A stretch of DNA of 17,230 nt. Source: Chersky-840 sp035532735. Lineage in GTDB: Bacteria; Actinomycetota; Acidimicrobiia; Acidimicrobiales; UBA8190. Below, one piece after another: positions 7,166 to 14,165 of the stretch. The translations under genes and the position numbers were made by a program. The notes below the pieces were generated by a model. It saw only the letters and a program-made list of their open reading frames with translations. It ran no database searches and had not been told where the DNA came from. The stretch's first letter is position 1. Each line of letters starts with the position of its first letter. The DNA is taken from the NCBI GenBank assembly GCA_035532735.1, contig DATKQM010000012.1, positions 1-17,230 of the forward strand, in the 5' to 3' direction.

Positions 7166-8224
7166 ATGACGCCTGCACTTTCCTCCCCCTCCGGATCACC
7201 CACCCCCGACCCCTCCGGCGCCAAACCCCTGGCCCAGCGAGATCGGGTGAGTGATCCCAGTGCCCTCCTTGAGGCGGCCATCACGGGCGACCGGGTGGCC
7301 CTGGCCCGGCTGTTGACCCAGGTCGAGAGCGGTGGCGATGCCAGCCGGGCGGCGGCAGCCCTCGCCTATCGCAGCGGGAGCGAAGCACGGACGGTCGGCA
7401 TCACCGGCCCTCCCGGCGCGGGCAAGTCGACGCTGGTCGATCGCCTCATCGCCACGGCGCGCGCTGCGGGCGTGCCCCAGCTCGGTGTGCTGGCCGTCGA
7501 CCCGTCGTCGCCGTTCACCGGCGGCGCGATCCTCGGTGACCGGGTCCGGATGCAGGACCACGCGCTCGACGCCGGTGTGTTCATCCGCTCGATGGCGTCG
7601 CGCGGACATCTCGGTGGGCTGGCGGTTGCGGTGCCCGAGGCGATCCGCGTCCTCGCCGCGGCCCGATTCCCCCTCGTCCTCGTCGAGACCGTCGGCGTCG
7701 GACAGGTCGAGGTCGAGGTGGCCGGGGTCACCGACTCCACCATCGTCGTGCTCAACCCCAAGTGGGGAGACGCCGTCCAGGCCAACAAGGCGGGGCTCCT
7801 CGAGACGGCGGACATATTCGTCATCAACAAGGCCGACCGGCCCGGGGCGAAGGAGACGCGCCGGGACCTCGAGCAGATGCTCGACCTCACTGCCCTCGGC
7901 GATTGGCGCCCGCCGGTGCTCGAGACCACCGCCTCCACCGGCGACGGCGTGGACGCATTGTGGGAGGAGTTGACCCGCCACGAGCACCATCTCGCCGAGC
8001 ACGGCGCCCTGGATGTGACGCGTGCGGCGCGCCTCGAGCGCGAGTTCCGGATGGTCTTGGCGGCCCGGATCCGGAGCGAGGTCGACCGCCTGAGCCACGA
8101 CGGCGAGTTCGCAGGGCTCGCCACCGCGGTCGTCGAGCACCGCCTCGACCCCTACGACGCCGCGGACCGGCTCCTCCGGGCCGTCTACGGCGGGCCCACC
8201 GACCTGCCCCACGCTCCGACGTGA
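7166..8224 (+). CDS. meaB: MeaB-type G-protein chaperone of B12-dependent acyl-CoA mutase
   Basis: This 352-residue SIMIBI-class GTPase belongs to the MeaB/ArgK family, which gates cobalamin loading and protects acyl-CoA mutases from inactivation. The P-loop GPPGAGKS is at residues 81-88. VDPSSPFTGGAILGDRVRM (111-129) is the family signature. ETVGVGQ (174-180) is the switch region, and NKAD (221-224) gives guanine specificity. The first 35 or so residues are Pro/Ser rich and weakly conserved. A C-terminal helical region (residues 290-340) is the usual dimerisation arm. The mutase it should serve lies upstream, separated only by murA. The old name ArgK (arginine transport kinase) is a historical misannotation. 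The stop codon lies inside the first unit of a 17-bp tandem repeat. Confidence 0.94.
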   Translation: MTPALSSPSGSPTPDPSGAKPLAQRDRVSDPSALLEAAITGDRVALARLLTQVESGGDASRAAAALAYRSGSEARTVGITGPPGAGKSTLVDRLIATARAAGVPQLGVLAVDPSSPFTGGAILGDRVRMQDHALDAGVFIRSMASRGHLGGLAVAVPEAIRVLAAARFPLVLVETVGVGQVEVEVAGVTDSTIVVLNPKWGDAVQANKAGLLETADIFVINKADRPGAKETRRDLEQMLDLTALGDWRPPVLETTASTGDGVDALWEELTRHEHHLAEHGALDVTRAARLEREFRMVLAARIRSEVDRLSHDGEFAGLATAVVEHRLDPYDAADRLLRAVYGGPTDLPHAPT

Positions 8225-8264
8225 CCCCATCTCCGACGTGACCCCATCTCCGACGTGAGCCCAG
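8214..8264. repeat. 17-bp tandem repeat, three copies across the meaB stop
   Basis: CTCCGACGTGACCCCAT occurs at 8214-8230 and 8231-8247. A third copy with two changes (CTCCGACGTGAGCCCAG) is at 8248-8264. The first copy contains the last codons and TGA of meaB (CCG ACG TGA), so copies two and three repeat the gene end in non-coding DNA. The remaining 130 nt to the next gene hold two GGCGCGCC palindromes (8308-8315, 8336-8343), which could pair, and nothing else I can name. Confidence 0.9.
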
Positions 8265-8382
8265 ACCGGTCCTCCACCCCTTAATTCACCGCTCCAGGAG
8301 CCCCATCGGCGCGCCGGAGCACGTCAGAGCCGAGCGGCGCGCCTGTGACGGTCGTTGGCGCGACGCCCAGGGCGGGGTCGGG

Positions 8383-8388
8383 TACGGT
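8383..8388 (+). promoter_or_regulatory. Candidate -10 box of the enoyl-CoA hydratase gene, leaderless arrangement
   Basis: TACGGT is followed by GCGCGC (6 nt) and the ATG at 8395. No Shine-Dalgarno sequence is present. The 170-nt gap after meaB leaves room for an independent promoter here. Confidence 0.45.
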
Positions 8389-8394
8389 GCGCGC

Positions 8395-9201
8395 ATGGTC
8401 GCCTCGGGTCCCGCGTCGCACGATGGGGACACCGGCGTGGTGGCACTGGAGCGCCGCCGCGACGGCGTGGCCCTCGTGACGCTGGAGCGGCCCAAGATGA
8501 ATGCCTTGTCGGTGGCGTTCCTCGGCCGTCTGCGAGACGTGGTGATCGAGTTGGCCGACGACCCCCCGGGTGCGGTGGTGTTGTGGGGCGGCCCCCGGAT
8601 CTTCGCGGCGGGTGCCGATGTCGGTGAGTTCCGCGAGCCCGACGCCGCGGCGCGCATCGCCACTGCCTTTCACGGTGCCACGACCGCCCTCGCCGCGCTC
8701 CCTCGGGTGACGATCGCGGCGATCACCGGGTACGCGCTCGGGGGCGGACTGGAACTGGCCCTGGCCTGTGACCTGCGTGTCGTCTCCGAGGACGCCCGCC
8801 TCGGGCAACCCGAGATCCTCCTCGGCATCGTCCCGGGCGGCGGCGCCACGCAGCGACTGCCTCGCCTGGTGGGACTGAGTCGGGGGAAGGACATGATGTT
8901 CACCGGACGCCAGGTCGGCGCGGACGAGGCGCTGCGAATCGGCTTGGCGGACCGGGTGGTGCCACCCGACATGGTCTTGGACGAGGCACTCGCTCTGGCG
9001 GCGGGGTTCGCGGCGGGCCCCCTCGAGGCGCTGGCCGCGGCCAAGCGGGTTATCGACGATGGCCTCGACGAGCCCTTGGCGCAGGCGCTCGAGCTCGAGG
9101 TGGCGGCCTTCGTGGCGGTGTCGCACACCGAGGACGCCGCCACGGGCGTGACGTCGTTTCTCGAGCACGGGCCGGGCCGGGCCCGGTTCGCCGGACGTTG
9201 A
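8395..9201 (+). CDS. Enoyl-CoA hydratase/isomerase (crotonase family)
   Basis: This 268-residue crotonase-fold protein probably hydrates a trans-2-enoyl-CoA in fatty or branched-chain acyl-CoA breakdown. The oxyanion-hole segments are FAAGADVGEF (70-79) and TGYALGGGLELA (111-122). Both glutamates used by true hydratases are present: Glu120 in GGGLEL and Glu140 in GQPEILLG. This favours hydratase over a side-activity member of the family. PGGGATQRLPRLVG (147-160) is also typical. Chain-length specificity cannot be read. The start ATG has no Shine-Dalgarno sequence but is preceded by a TANNNT box. treS follows after 10 nt. The nearby mutase and meaB suggest acyl-CoA catabolism, though a promoter between them may separate the transcripts. 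Confidence 0.92.
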   Translation: MVASGPASHDGDTGVVALERRRDGVALVTLERPKMNALSVAFLGRLRDVVIELADDPPGAVVLWGGPRIFAAGADVGEFREPDAAARIATAFHGATTALAALPRVTIAAITGYALGGGLELALACDLRVVSEDARLGQPEILLGIVPGGGATQRLPRLVGLSRGKDMMFTGRQVGADEALRIGLADRVVPPDMVLDEALALAAGFAAGPLEALAAAKRVIDDGLDEPLAQALELEVAAFVAVSHTEDAATGVTSFLEHGPGRARFAGR

Positions 9202-9211
9202 GCGTCGCCTC

Positions 9212-11080
9212 GTGACGGTGTCGCGACCCGCCAAGTCACCGCGCCTTCGCGCTTCGACGGGATCCCCGACCTCCACCCGCCGCAGCGGTGGGGCACGCCT
9301 GCCCGGGATCCGCCCCACGGCCCTCCCGGCCAGGGGGGGTGCCGACTGGTACCGCCGGGGTGTCTTCTACGAGGTCCTCACCCGCGGCTTCTTCGACTCC
9401 AACGATGACGGCATCGGCGACCTGTCGGGGCTCCGGGCCAAGCTCGACTACCTCGAGTGGCTCGGTGTCGATGCCCTGTGGCTGTTGCCCTTCTATCCCT
9501 CGCCCATGCGCGACGGCGGCTATGACATCAGCGACTTCTTCACCGTCCACGCCGATCTCGGACAACTTGACGATCTCGTGGAATTCCTCGACGACGCCCA
9601 TCGACGTGGCATCAGGGTGATCGCCGATCTCGTCATGAACCACACGAGCGACCAACATCCCTGGTTCATCGAGTCGCGGTCGTCGCGAGACAATCCCAAG
9701 GCGGATTGGTACGTCTGGAACGAGGACGACCATCGCTGGCCCGAGGCCCGGGTGGTCTTCGTGGATGTGGAGACCTCGAATTGGACGTGGGAACAGACCC
9801 GCCAGCAGTACTACTGGCACCGCTTCTACTCCCATCAACCCGACCTCAACTACGAGAACCCCGCCGTGGTCGAGGCCATGTTCGGTGTGGTCAGGTTCTG
9901 GTTGGACCTCGGTCTCGACGGCTTCCGCCTCGATGCCGTTCCCTATCTCTTCCAGCGCGACGGGACCACGGGCGAGAACCTTCCCGAGACCCATGCCCTG
10001 CTCCGTCAGCTCCGCAAGGAGGTCGACGCCGCGCATCCCAACCGGGTCCTGTTGGCCGAGGCCAATCAATGGCCGGCGGACCTCGTCGACTACTTCGGCA
10101 ACGGCGACGAGTGCCACATGTGCTTCCACTTCCCCCTCATGCCCCGGTTGTTCATGGCGGTGCGTCGCGAGCAGCGCTTCCCCGTCACCGAGATCCTGGC
10201 CCAGACACCGGAGATCCCCGACAACTGCCAGTGGGCCATCTTCTTGCGCAACCACGACGAGCTCACCCTCGAGAAGGTGACCGAGGAAGAGCGCGACTAC
10301 ATGGTGGCGGAATATGTGAAGGACCCCCGGATGCGCCGGCACATGGGGATCGGCCGTCGCCTGGCCCCGTTGCTCGACGGCGATCGCCGACTCGCCGAGC
10401 TACTGCATGCCGTGTTGTTCTCGCTGCCGGGCAGCCCCGTCATCTACTACGGCGACGAGATCCTCATGGGCGACAACGTCTATCTCGGAGACCGGGACTC
10501 GGTCCGGACCCCGATGCAGTGGAGCCCCGACCGCAACGGCGGATTCAGCCGGGCCGACTTCGCGCAACTCTATCTTCCGCCCCTCATGGACCCTGTCTAC
10601 GGGTTCGAGGCCGTCAATGTCGAAGCCCATCGGCGCAATCCCAGCTCCCATCTCCACTGGTTGCGCAACATCCTCCAGACCCGCAAGCAGTTCCCCGTGT
10701 TCGGCACCGGTGCCTTCGATCTGGTGCCCTGTGCCAACCCGTCGATCCTCGCCTATGTCCGCAGCCCCCAACCCGAGCCCGACGCCGTGGCGCGCCCGCG
10801 TCGCACCGGACGCGGGCGCCGGGCGGGTCGGACCGAGGCCGGGGAAAATCCCGTCCTCTGCGTACACAACCTGAGCAGGTTCGCCCAGCCTGCGGAGCTG
10901 GAACTGGCCCGATGGGCCAATCGCAACCCCGTCGAGCTCCTGGGACGGATACCGTTCCCGCCCGTGGGGAACGGTAGCTACAGCGTGACGCTGGGGCCCT
11001 ACGGCTTTTACTGGTTCGAGCTCACCGCCGAGACCGGTGCCGGTCCCGACGATCCGGGGCCGCCCGGGGACCTCGCATGA
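9212..11080 (+). CDS. treS: Trehalose synthase (maltose alpha-D-glucosyltransferase), GH13
   Basis: This 622-residue protein interconverts maltose and trehalose and, with maltokinase, feeds maltose-1-phosphate synthesis. The GH13 catalytic residues are clear: nucleophile Asp241 in DGFRLDAV, acid/base Glu283 in LLAEANQWP, and Asp349 in LRNHDE. Region ADLVMNHTSDQHPWF (139-152) and WHRFYSHQPDLNYENP (202-217) are typical of TreS. The C-terminal beta domain has GPYGFYWFEL. An Arg/Gly-rich stretch at about 519-545 (RPRRTGRGRRAGR) interrupts that domain between AYVRSP and VLCVHNLSRF, where TreS is normally continuous. The start used is GTG 9212. The first 43 or so residues are basic and unconserved, so a later start is possible. 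Its TGA overlaps the maltokinase ATG by ATGA. Confidence 0.95.
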   Translation: MTVSRPAKSPRLRASTGSPTSTRRSGGARLPGIRPTALPARGGADWYRRGVFYEVLTRGFFDSNDDGIGDLSGLRAKLDYLEWLGVDALWLLPFYPSPMRDGGYDISDFFTVHADLGQLDDLVEFLDDAHRRGIRVIADLVMNHTSDQHPWFIESRSSRDNPKADWYVWNEDDHRWPEARVVFVDVETSNWTWEQTRQQYYWHRFYSHQPDLNYENPAVVEAMFGVVRFWLDLGLDGFRLDAVPYLFQRDGTTGENLPETHALLRQLRKEVDAAHPNRVLLAEANQWPADLVDYFGNGDECHMCFHFPLMPRLFMAVRREQRFPVTEILAQTPEIPDNCQWAIFLRNHDELTLEKVTEEERDYMVAEYVKDPRMRRHMGIGRRLAPLLDGDRRLAELLHAVLFSLPGSPVIYYGDEILMGDNVYLGDRDSVRTPMQWSPDRNGGFSRADFAQLYLPPLMDPVYGFEAVNVEAHRRNPSSHLHWLRNILQTRKQFPVFGTGAFDLVPCANPSILAYVRSPQPEPDAVARPRRTGRGRRAGRTEAGENPVLCVHNLSRFAQPAELELARWANRNPVELLGRIPFPPVGNGSYSVTLGPYGFYWFELTAETGAGPDDPGPPGDLA

Positions 11081-12474
11081 GCGCGGCGGAGACCGGCGTG
11101 GTCGACGTGTCGGACTCGGCCCGGGCCGCGCTCACAGGTCTCGTCTCGACCTACGCGGCGAGCCGGCCCGGGTGGGACGTCGCCCCGGTCCGGCTGCTCG
11201 AGGCGGAGATGCTCGCTCCGGGTCGTCCCGGCATCGTCGACGTGGTGGCCGAGCTCGGTGACCGGGTTGTCCACGTCGTCTTCGGTCTGCGGGCCTCCGC
11301 AGAAGACGCCCCGTTCATCCCCGACGGCGACGACGTCGTGGTCGGATCGCTCGTCGACGACGACGGTGCGGCCGTGGTCGTCGACGCCACACGCGACCCT
11401 GTGGTCGCGGCGATGTTGCTCGAGCGGGTGTCGGGAGAGGTGGTCGAGCCCTCGCTCGTCCACCATCTGCGCGACGACAAGGGCTCGGTGACCCTGGCCA
11501 TGGAGGACCGGATCGCCTTCACCGTCTACAACGAGGTCGTCGACGGGCCGCGCCCTGATCTCGAGCTCTTCCTCGCCCTCGACGAGGTCGGGTTCAATCA
11601 TCTGGCGGCACCCCTGGCGGTGTGGCGCCGGTCCGGGCGTGACCTCGGGATGGCCCAGGAGTACCTCGCCGGCGCTTCCTCGGGCTACGCGCTCGCCCTC
11701 ACATCGGTGCGCGACCTCTACGCCTCGGGTGGCCCTCCCGAGCTCGCCGGCGGCGACTTCGGGGCCGAGGCCCATCGCCTCGGCACCATGACGGCGCGCA
11801 TGCACCTCGGGCTCGACAAGGCCTTCGGGCGCCGGCCCGGCGACGTGGGGGCCTGGGCGGTGGGGATCGAAGAGGCGCTGCGCCCCCTCTCCCCGCACAT
11901 CCTCGAACGCCCCGACGTCGAAGATCTGCTCGTCGAGCTCCGCGCCCTTCAGGTCACGTCGCAGGCCATCCGCACCCACGGGGACTTCCACCTGGGCCGG
12001 ACCTGTCGGACCGAACAGGGTTGGTACGTCGTCGACTTCGACACCGGGGGTCGACCGACGTCGATGGCCGGCACTGTGCCCAAGACCGACACTGTGCCCA
12101 AGACCGACACCGTGCCCAAGACGGGCACCGCGCCCAAGACGGGCACCGCGCCCGACGCCGACACCGCGCCCGACACCGACGACGGGGGACCGGTCTTCCG
12201 ATCTCCGCTCGCCGATGTCGCCGACATGTTGTGGTCCCTCGATCACGTGGCCACCAATGCCGCGGACGAACGCGACCCGTCGGGACGAGACGGTCTCAGC
12301 GAGCTGGCCGACGCCTGGGTGGCGCGCAACCGCCGGGCCTTTCTGGCCGGCTATCTCGGCGTACCGGGGATCTCCGGCCTCGTCCCTCCCGGGCGCGAGG
12401 CCCTGCGGATCCTCACGGCGTCGTTCGAGCTCGTCCGGGCCGCCGTGCACCAGGCCCGGCTGAGCGAGAACTGA
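11077..12474 (+). CDS. mak: Maltokinase (Mak/Pep2-like) with a repeat insertion
   Basis: This 465-residue kinase of the aminoglycoside-phosphotransferase fold probably phosphorylates maltose with ATP to maltose-1-phosphate, the donor for GlgE in alpha-glucan synthesis. The N-terminal half is the cap region typical of Mak. The catalytic loop is HGDFHLGR (301-308, catalytic Asp303) and the metal-binding motif is VDFD (319-322). FRSPLADVADMLWSLDHVA after the insertion is the conserved continuation. The usual FEGEPARP-like sequence after the metal Asp is changed here to FDTGGRPTSM. It is followed by six TxPxxx hexapeptides (residues 333-368) encoded by an 18-bp tandem repeat. The ATG overlaps the treS stop. 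pfkA follows after 13 nt. GlgE is not in the window. Function is inferred from motifs and the treS pairing. Confidence 0.88.
   Translation: MSAAETGVVDVSDSARAALTGLVSTYAASRPGWDVAPVRLLEAEMLAPGRPGIVDVVAELGDRVVHVVFGLRASAEDAPFIPDGDDVVVGSLVDDDGAAVVVDATRDPVVAAMLLERVSGEVVEPSLVHHLRDDKGSVTLAMEDRIAFTVYNEVVDGPRPDLELFLALDEVGFNHLAAPLAVWRRSGRDLGMAQEYLAGASSGYALALTSVRDLYASGGPPELAGGDFGAEAHRLGTMTARMHLGLDKAFGRRPGDVGAWAVGIEEALRPLSPHILERPDVEDLLVELRALQVTSQAIRTHGDFHLGRTCRTEQGWYVVDFDTGGRPTSMAGTVPKTDTVPKTDTVPKTGTAPKTGTAPDADTAPDTDDGGPVFRSPLADVADMLWSLDHVATNAADERDPSGRDGLSELADAWVARNRRAFLAGYLGVPGISGLVPPGREALRILTASFELVRAAVHQARLSEN
12073..12180 (+). repeat. 18-bp tandem repeat, six copies, inside the maltokinase gene
   Basis: Six in-frame 18-bp units start at 12073, 12091, 12109, 12127, 12145 and 12163. 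They encode TVPKTD, TVPKTD, TVPKTG, TAPKTG, TAPDAD and TAPDTD. Units one and two are identical at base level. Later units drift stepwise from Lys-containing to Asp-containing, as expected of a slippage array. The frame is kept throughout and the kinase domain resumes directly after it. Confidence 0.95.
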
Positions 12475-12487
12475 AAGGACGGCTCGA

Positions 12488-13537
12488 ATGCGCATCGGGA
12501 TCCTCAACGGTGGGGGTGACTGTCCTGGCCTCAACGCCGTGATCCGGGCTGTCGTCCTGACCGCCGAGTTGCGCCACGGCGACGAGGTCATCGGGTATCT
12601 CGACGGATGGAAGGGCGTCCTCGAGGACCAGTCCGTGGTTCTCGACGTGCCGAGGTGCCGCGACATCCTGGCCTTGGGCGGGACCATCCTGGGCACGTCG
12701 CGGACCAACCCCTTTACGATCGAGGGTGGCCCCGAGCGCGCCCGGGCCAACCTCGCCTCCCAGCAGATCGACGCGCTGGTGGCGGTGGGTGGCGAGGACA
12801 CCTTGGGCGTGGCCCGGCGACTCGGGGATCAAGGCGTCCCTGTCGTCGGTGTCCCGAAGACCATCGACAACGACCTGTCGGGGACCGAGGTGACCTTCGG
12901 GTTCGACACCGCCGTGCAGATCGCCACCGACGCCATCGACCGGTTGCGGACGACGGCGGAGTCGCATCACCGGGTCATCGTCTGCGAGGTGATGGGACGC
13001 CACGTGGGATGGATCGCCACCCACGCCGGGATCGCCGGGGGCGCGGCCGAGATCCTCGTGCCCGAGGTCCCCTTCGACGTCGACGCGGTGTGCGAGCGGT
13101 TGCAGCGCCGCCACCGCGGCGGCCAGTTCTCGTCCATCGTCGTCATCTCCGAGGGTGCGGTCCCTGTCGACGGTCCCGACGCCGAGTCGGCTCGACTGGC
13201 CACGTCGGGAACGCCCCTCGATCAATTCGGCCACGCCCGTTTGGGCGGGATCGGGGCCTGGCTGGCGAGCGAGCTCGAGGGCCGGACGGGATTCGAGGCC
13301 CGGACCACCATCCTCGGACACATCCAACGGGGCGGGACGCCGTCGGCCTTCGACCGGGTCCTCGCCACGCGTTTCGGTGTCGCCGCGGTGGCGGCGGTCC
13401 ACGAGGGGGCCTTCGGGATGATGGTGGCACTGCAGTCCGGCGAGATCGTCCGGGTCCCCATCGCGGATGCCGTGGCCAAGTCGAAGACCGTCGACCTCGA
13501 TCTCTACCGCGACGTGGCGGGTGTGTTCCTGGGTTAG
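12488..13537 (+). CDS. pfkA: 6-phosphofructokinase, predicted pyrophosphate-dependent
   Basis: This 349-residue enzyme phosphorylates fructose-6-phosphate to fructose-1,6-bisphosphate. The N-terminal MRIGILNGGGDCPGLNAVIR and GPERARANL are typical of group III bacterial phosphofructokinases. GGEDT (101-105) has Asp104 and PKTIDND (123-129) has Lys124. In E. coli PfkA both positions are Gly and the enzyme uses ATP; Asp plus Lys is the pattern of pyrophosphate-dependent enzymes such as that of Amycolatopsis methanolica. Asp127 is the catalytic base. MGRHVGWIA and GHIQRGGTPSAFDR are also conserved. AAAGGA (12474-12479) is a good Shine-Dalgarno sequence 8 nt before the ATG. The gene is last in the treS-mak-pfkA cluster. 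The symbol is a family symbol; if it uses pyrophosphate, pfp would be more exact. Confidence 0.94.
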   Translation: MRIGILNGGGDCPGLNAVIRAVVLTAELRHGDEVIGYLDGWKGVLEDQSVVLDVPRCRDILALGGTILGTSRTNPFTIEGGPERARANLASQQIDALVAVGGEDTLGVARRLGDQGVPVVGVPKTIDNDLSGTEVTFGFDTAVQIATDAIDRLRTTAESHHRVIVCEVMGRHVGWIATHAGIAGGAAEILVPEVPFDVDAVCERLQRRHRGGQFSSIVVISEGAVPVDGPDAESARLATSGTPLDQFGHARLGGIGAWLASELEGRTGFEARTTILGHIQRGGTPSAFDRVLATRFGVAAVAAVHEGAFGMMVALQSGEIVRVPIADAVAKSKTVDLDLYRDVAGVFLG

Positions 13538-13562
13538 TTGCGGGTGAGGTGAGGGCTGATCA

Positions 13563-13576
13563 GCGGGAACGGCGAC
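13563..13576 (+). repeat. 14-bp direct repeat, left copy
   Basis: GCGGGAACGGCGAC lies 25 nt after the pfkA stop. The identical 14 bases recur at 15276-15289, at the 3' end of galT. The two copies bracket the lower-GC arsR module. No inverted repeats or transposase accompany them, and chance is possible in GC-rich DNA. Confidence 0.5.
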
Positions 13577-13594
13577 ATCCGGTGCGTCGAGCTA

Positions 13595-13759
13595 ATGAGT
13601 CTTCATTCGAGGTCCGGCGGTACCGACCGCAACGAGGTCGTTGTGGGACGATGGTCGTGGGTCGTGGGTCGCGTTCGCGCCTCTGCCCTTCTCATCGTCT
13701 CCGTCATCGGTTCGGTAGCGCTCAGAGGATGCTCCAAGGACCGTCGGTTCTACCGGTGA
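13595..13759 (+). CDS. Small open frame with a lipoprotein-like signal, possibly a gene remnant
   Basis: This 54-codon frame starts at ATG 13595. It has a basic N-terminus, a hydrophobic core ASALLIVSVIGSVAL (residues 29-43) and a cysteine at 46 (LRGC), then SKDRRFYR and two consecutive TGA stops. It resembles a lipoprotein signal peptide, although Arg at the -2 position is atypical for a lipobox. Just past the stops the +1 frame reads DDLWHSGAIFSGVQCTIG for about 44 codons before a TAG. This could be the continuation of the same gene after a frameshift. I do not recognise a family. It may be chance. Confidence 0.25.
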   Translation: MSLHSRSGGTDRNEVVVGRWSWVVGRVRASALLIVSVIGSVALRGCSKDRRFYR

Positions 13760-14147
13760 TGACCTCTGGCACTCAGGAGCGATCTTCTCCGGAGTCCAAT
13801 GCACCATCGGAACTCCTGGGCTCGTGAACGAGTCGGGCAATCTCGTTGGGAGAACCACCGCCTTGCACAAGCAGGAGTGCTTGTCCTAGCCACGGTTGAT
13901 GGGAGGAGCGGTCGTCGACTGGGACAAGGGATCTGGCTTCCCGTCACCCTTCGGAAGGGACAGTCAAAGACATTTGCACTGTCCCTAGGAACTGTCGAAA
14001 GGGTCACAAAGGGTCCGAACCCAATGCCCACGCTCTCCAAGATCTGTCCCGCTCCGGTGAGTTGCCCCCTTGTCATGAATGCCGAGATCATCGCCCGAGA
14101 TGGCGGACCCGAAGCGCCACCTCGAAGGACGAGTTGACGAGGATCTA

Positions 14148-14165
14148 GGTAAGCAGTAACTTACC
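14148..14165. promoter_or_regulatory. Inverted repeat at the arsR promoter, candidate operator
   Basis: GGTAAG (14148-14153) and CTTACC (14160-14165) are perfect 6-bp arms around CAGTAA. The repeat covers the candidate -10 TAACTT of arsR, an ideal position for autorepression. The right part, CAGTAACTTACCGT, recurs exactly at 16326-16339. Confidence 0.5.
14157..14162 (+). promoter_or_regulatory. Candidate -10 box of arsR, leaderless arrangement
   Basis: TAACTT is followed by ACCGTTC (7 nt) and the GTG start at 14170. No Shine-Dalgarno sequence is present. It lies inside the GGTAAG/CTTACC inverted repeat. Confidence 0.45.

Larger units (their letters stand above)
13538..14156. other. Lower-GC region without a recognisable intact gene
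   Basis: About 620 nt between pfkA and the arsR promoter. Two counted 60-base lines (13921-14040) are 55% GC, against 70% for 12421-12480. Apart from the small signal-peptide frame, an open frame at 13799-14137 gives 112 residues (MHHRNSWARERVGQ onward). It has no family resemblance and a codon use unlike the core genes. The minus strand also has frames (13592-13870, 13750-14091) with no recognisable content. The palindrome GCTGATCAGC is at 13555-13564. I read the stretch as intergenic or decayed sequence. Confidence 0.55.

Noticed and set aside
7166..8224. Arginine/ornithine transport kinase (ArgK)
   Set aside because: The family signature is that of the MeaB G-protein chaperones, and a matching mutase is two genes away. 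The transport-kinase name is a historical misassignment.
12073..12180. The six-copy repeat as a CRISPR array
   Set aside because: The units are directly adjacent 18-mers without unique spacers, in frame within a gene. The same reasoning excludes the 12-bp and 17-bp arrays.
11008..12801. A 597-codon minus-strand open frame opposite maltokinase, including the repeat array
   Set aside because: It is antisense to mak and to the pfkA start. Its repeated GLGHSVGLGHS-like sequence is only the complement of the 18-bp array.
13799..14137. A 112-codon open frame as a real gene
   Set aside because: No ribosome binding site, no family resemblance, codon use unlike the neighbours, and it lies in a stretch with decayed-looking frames on both strands.
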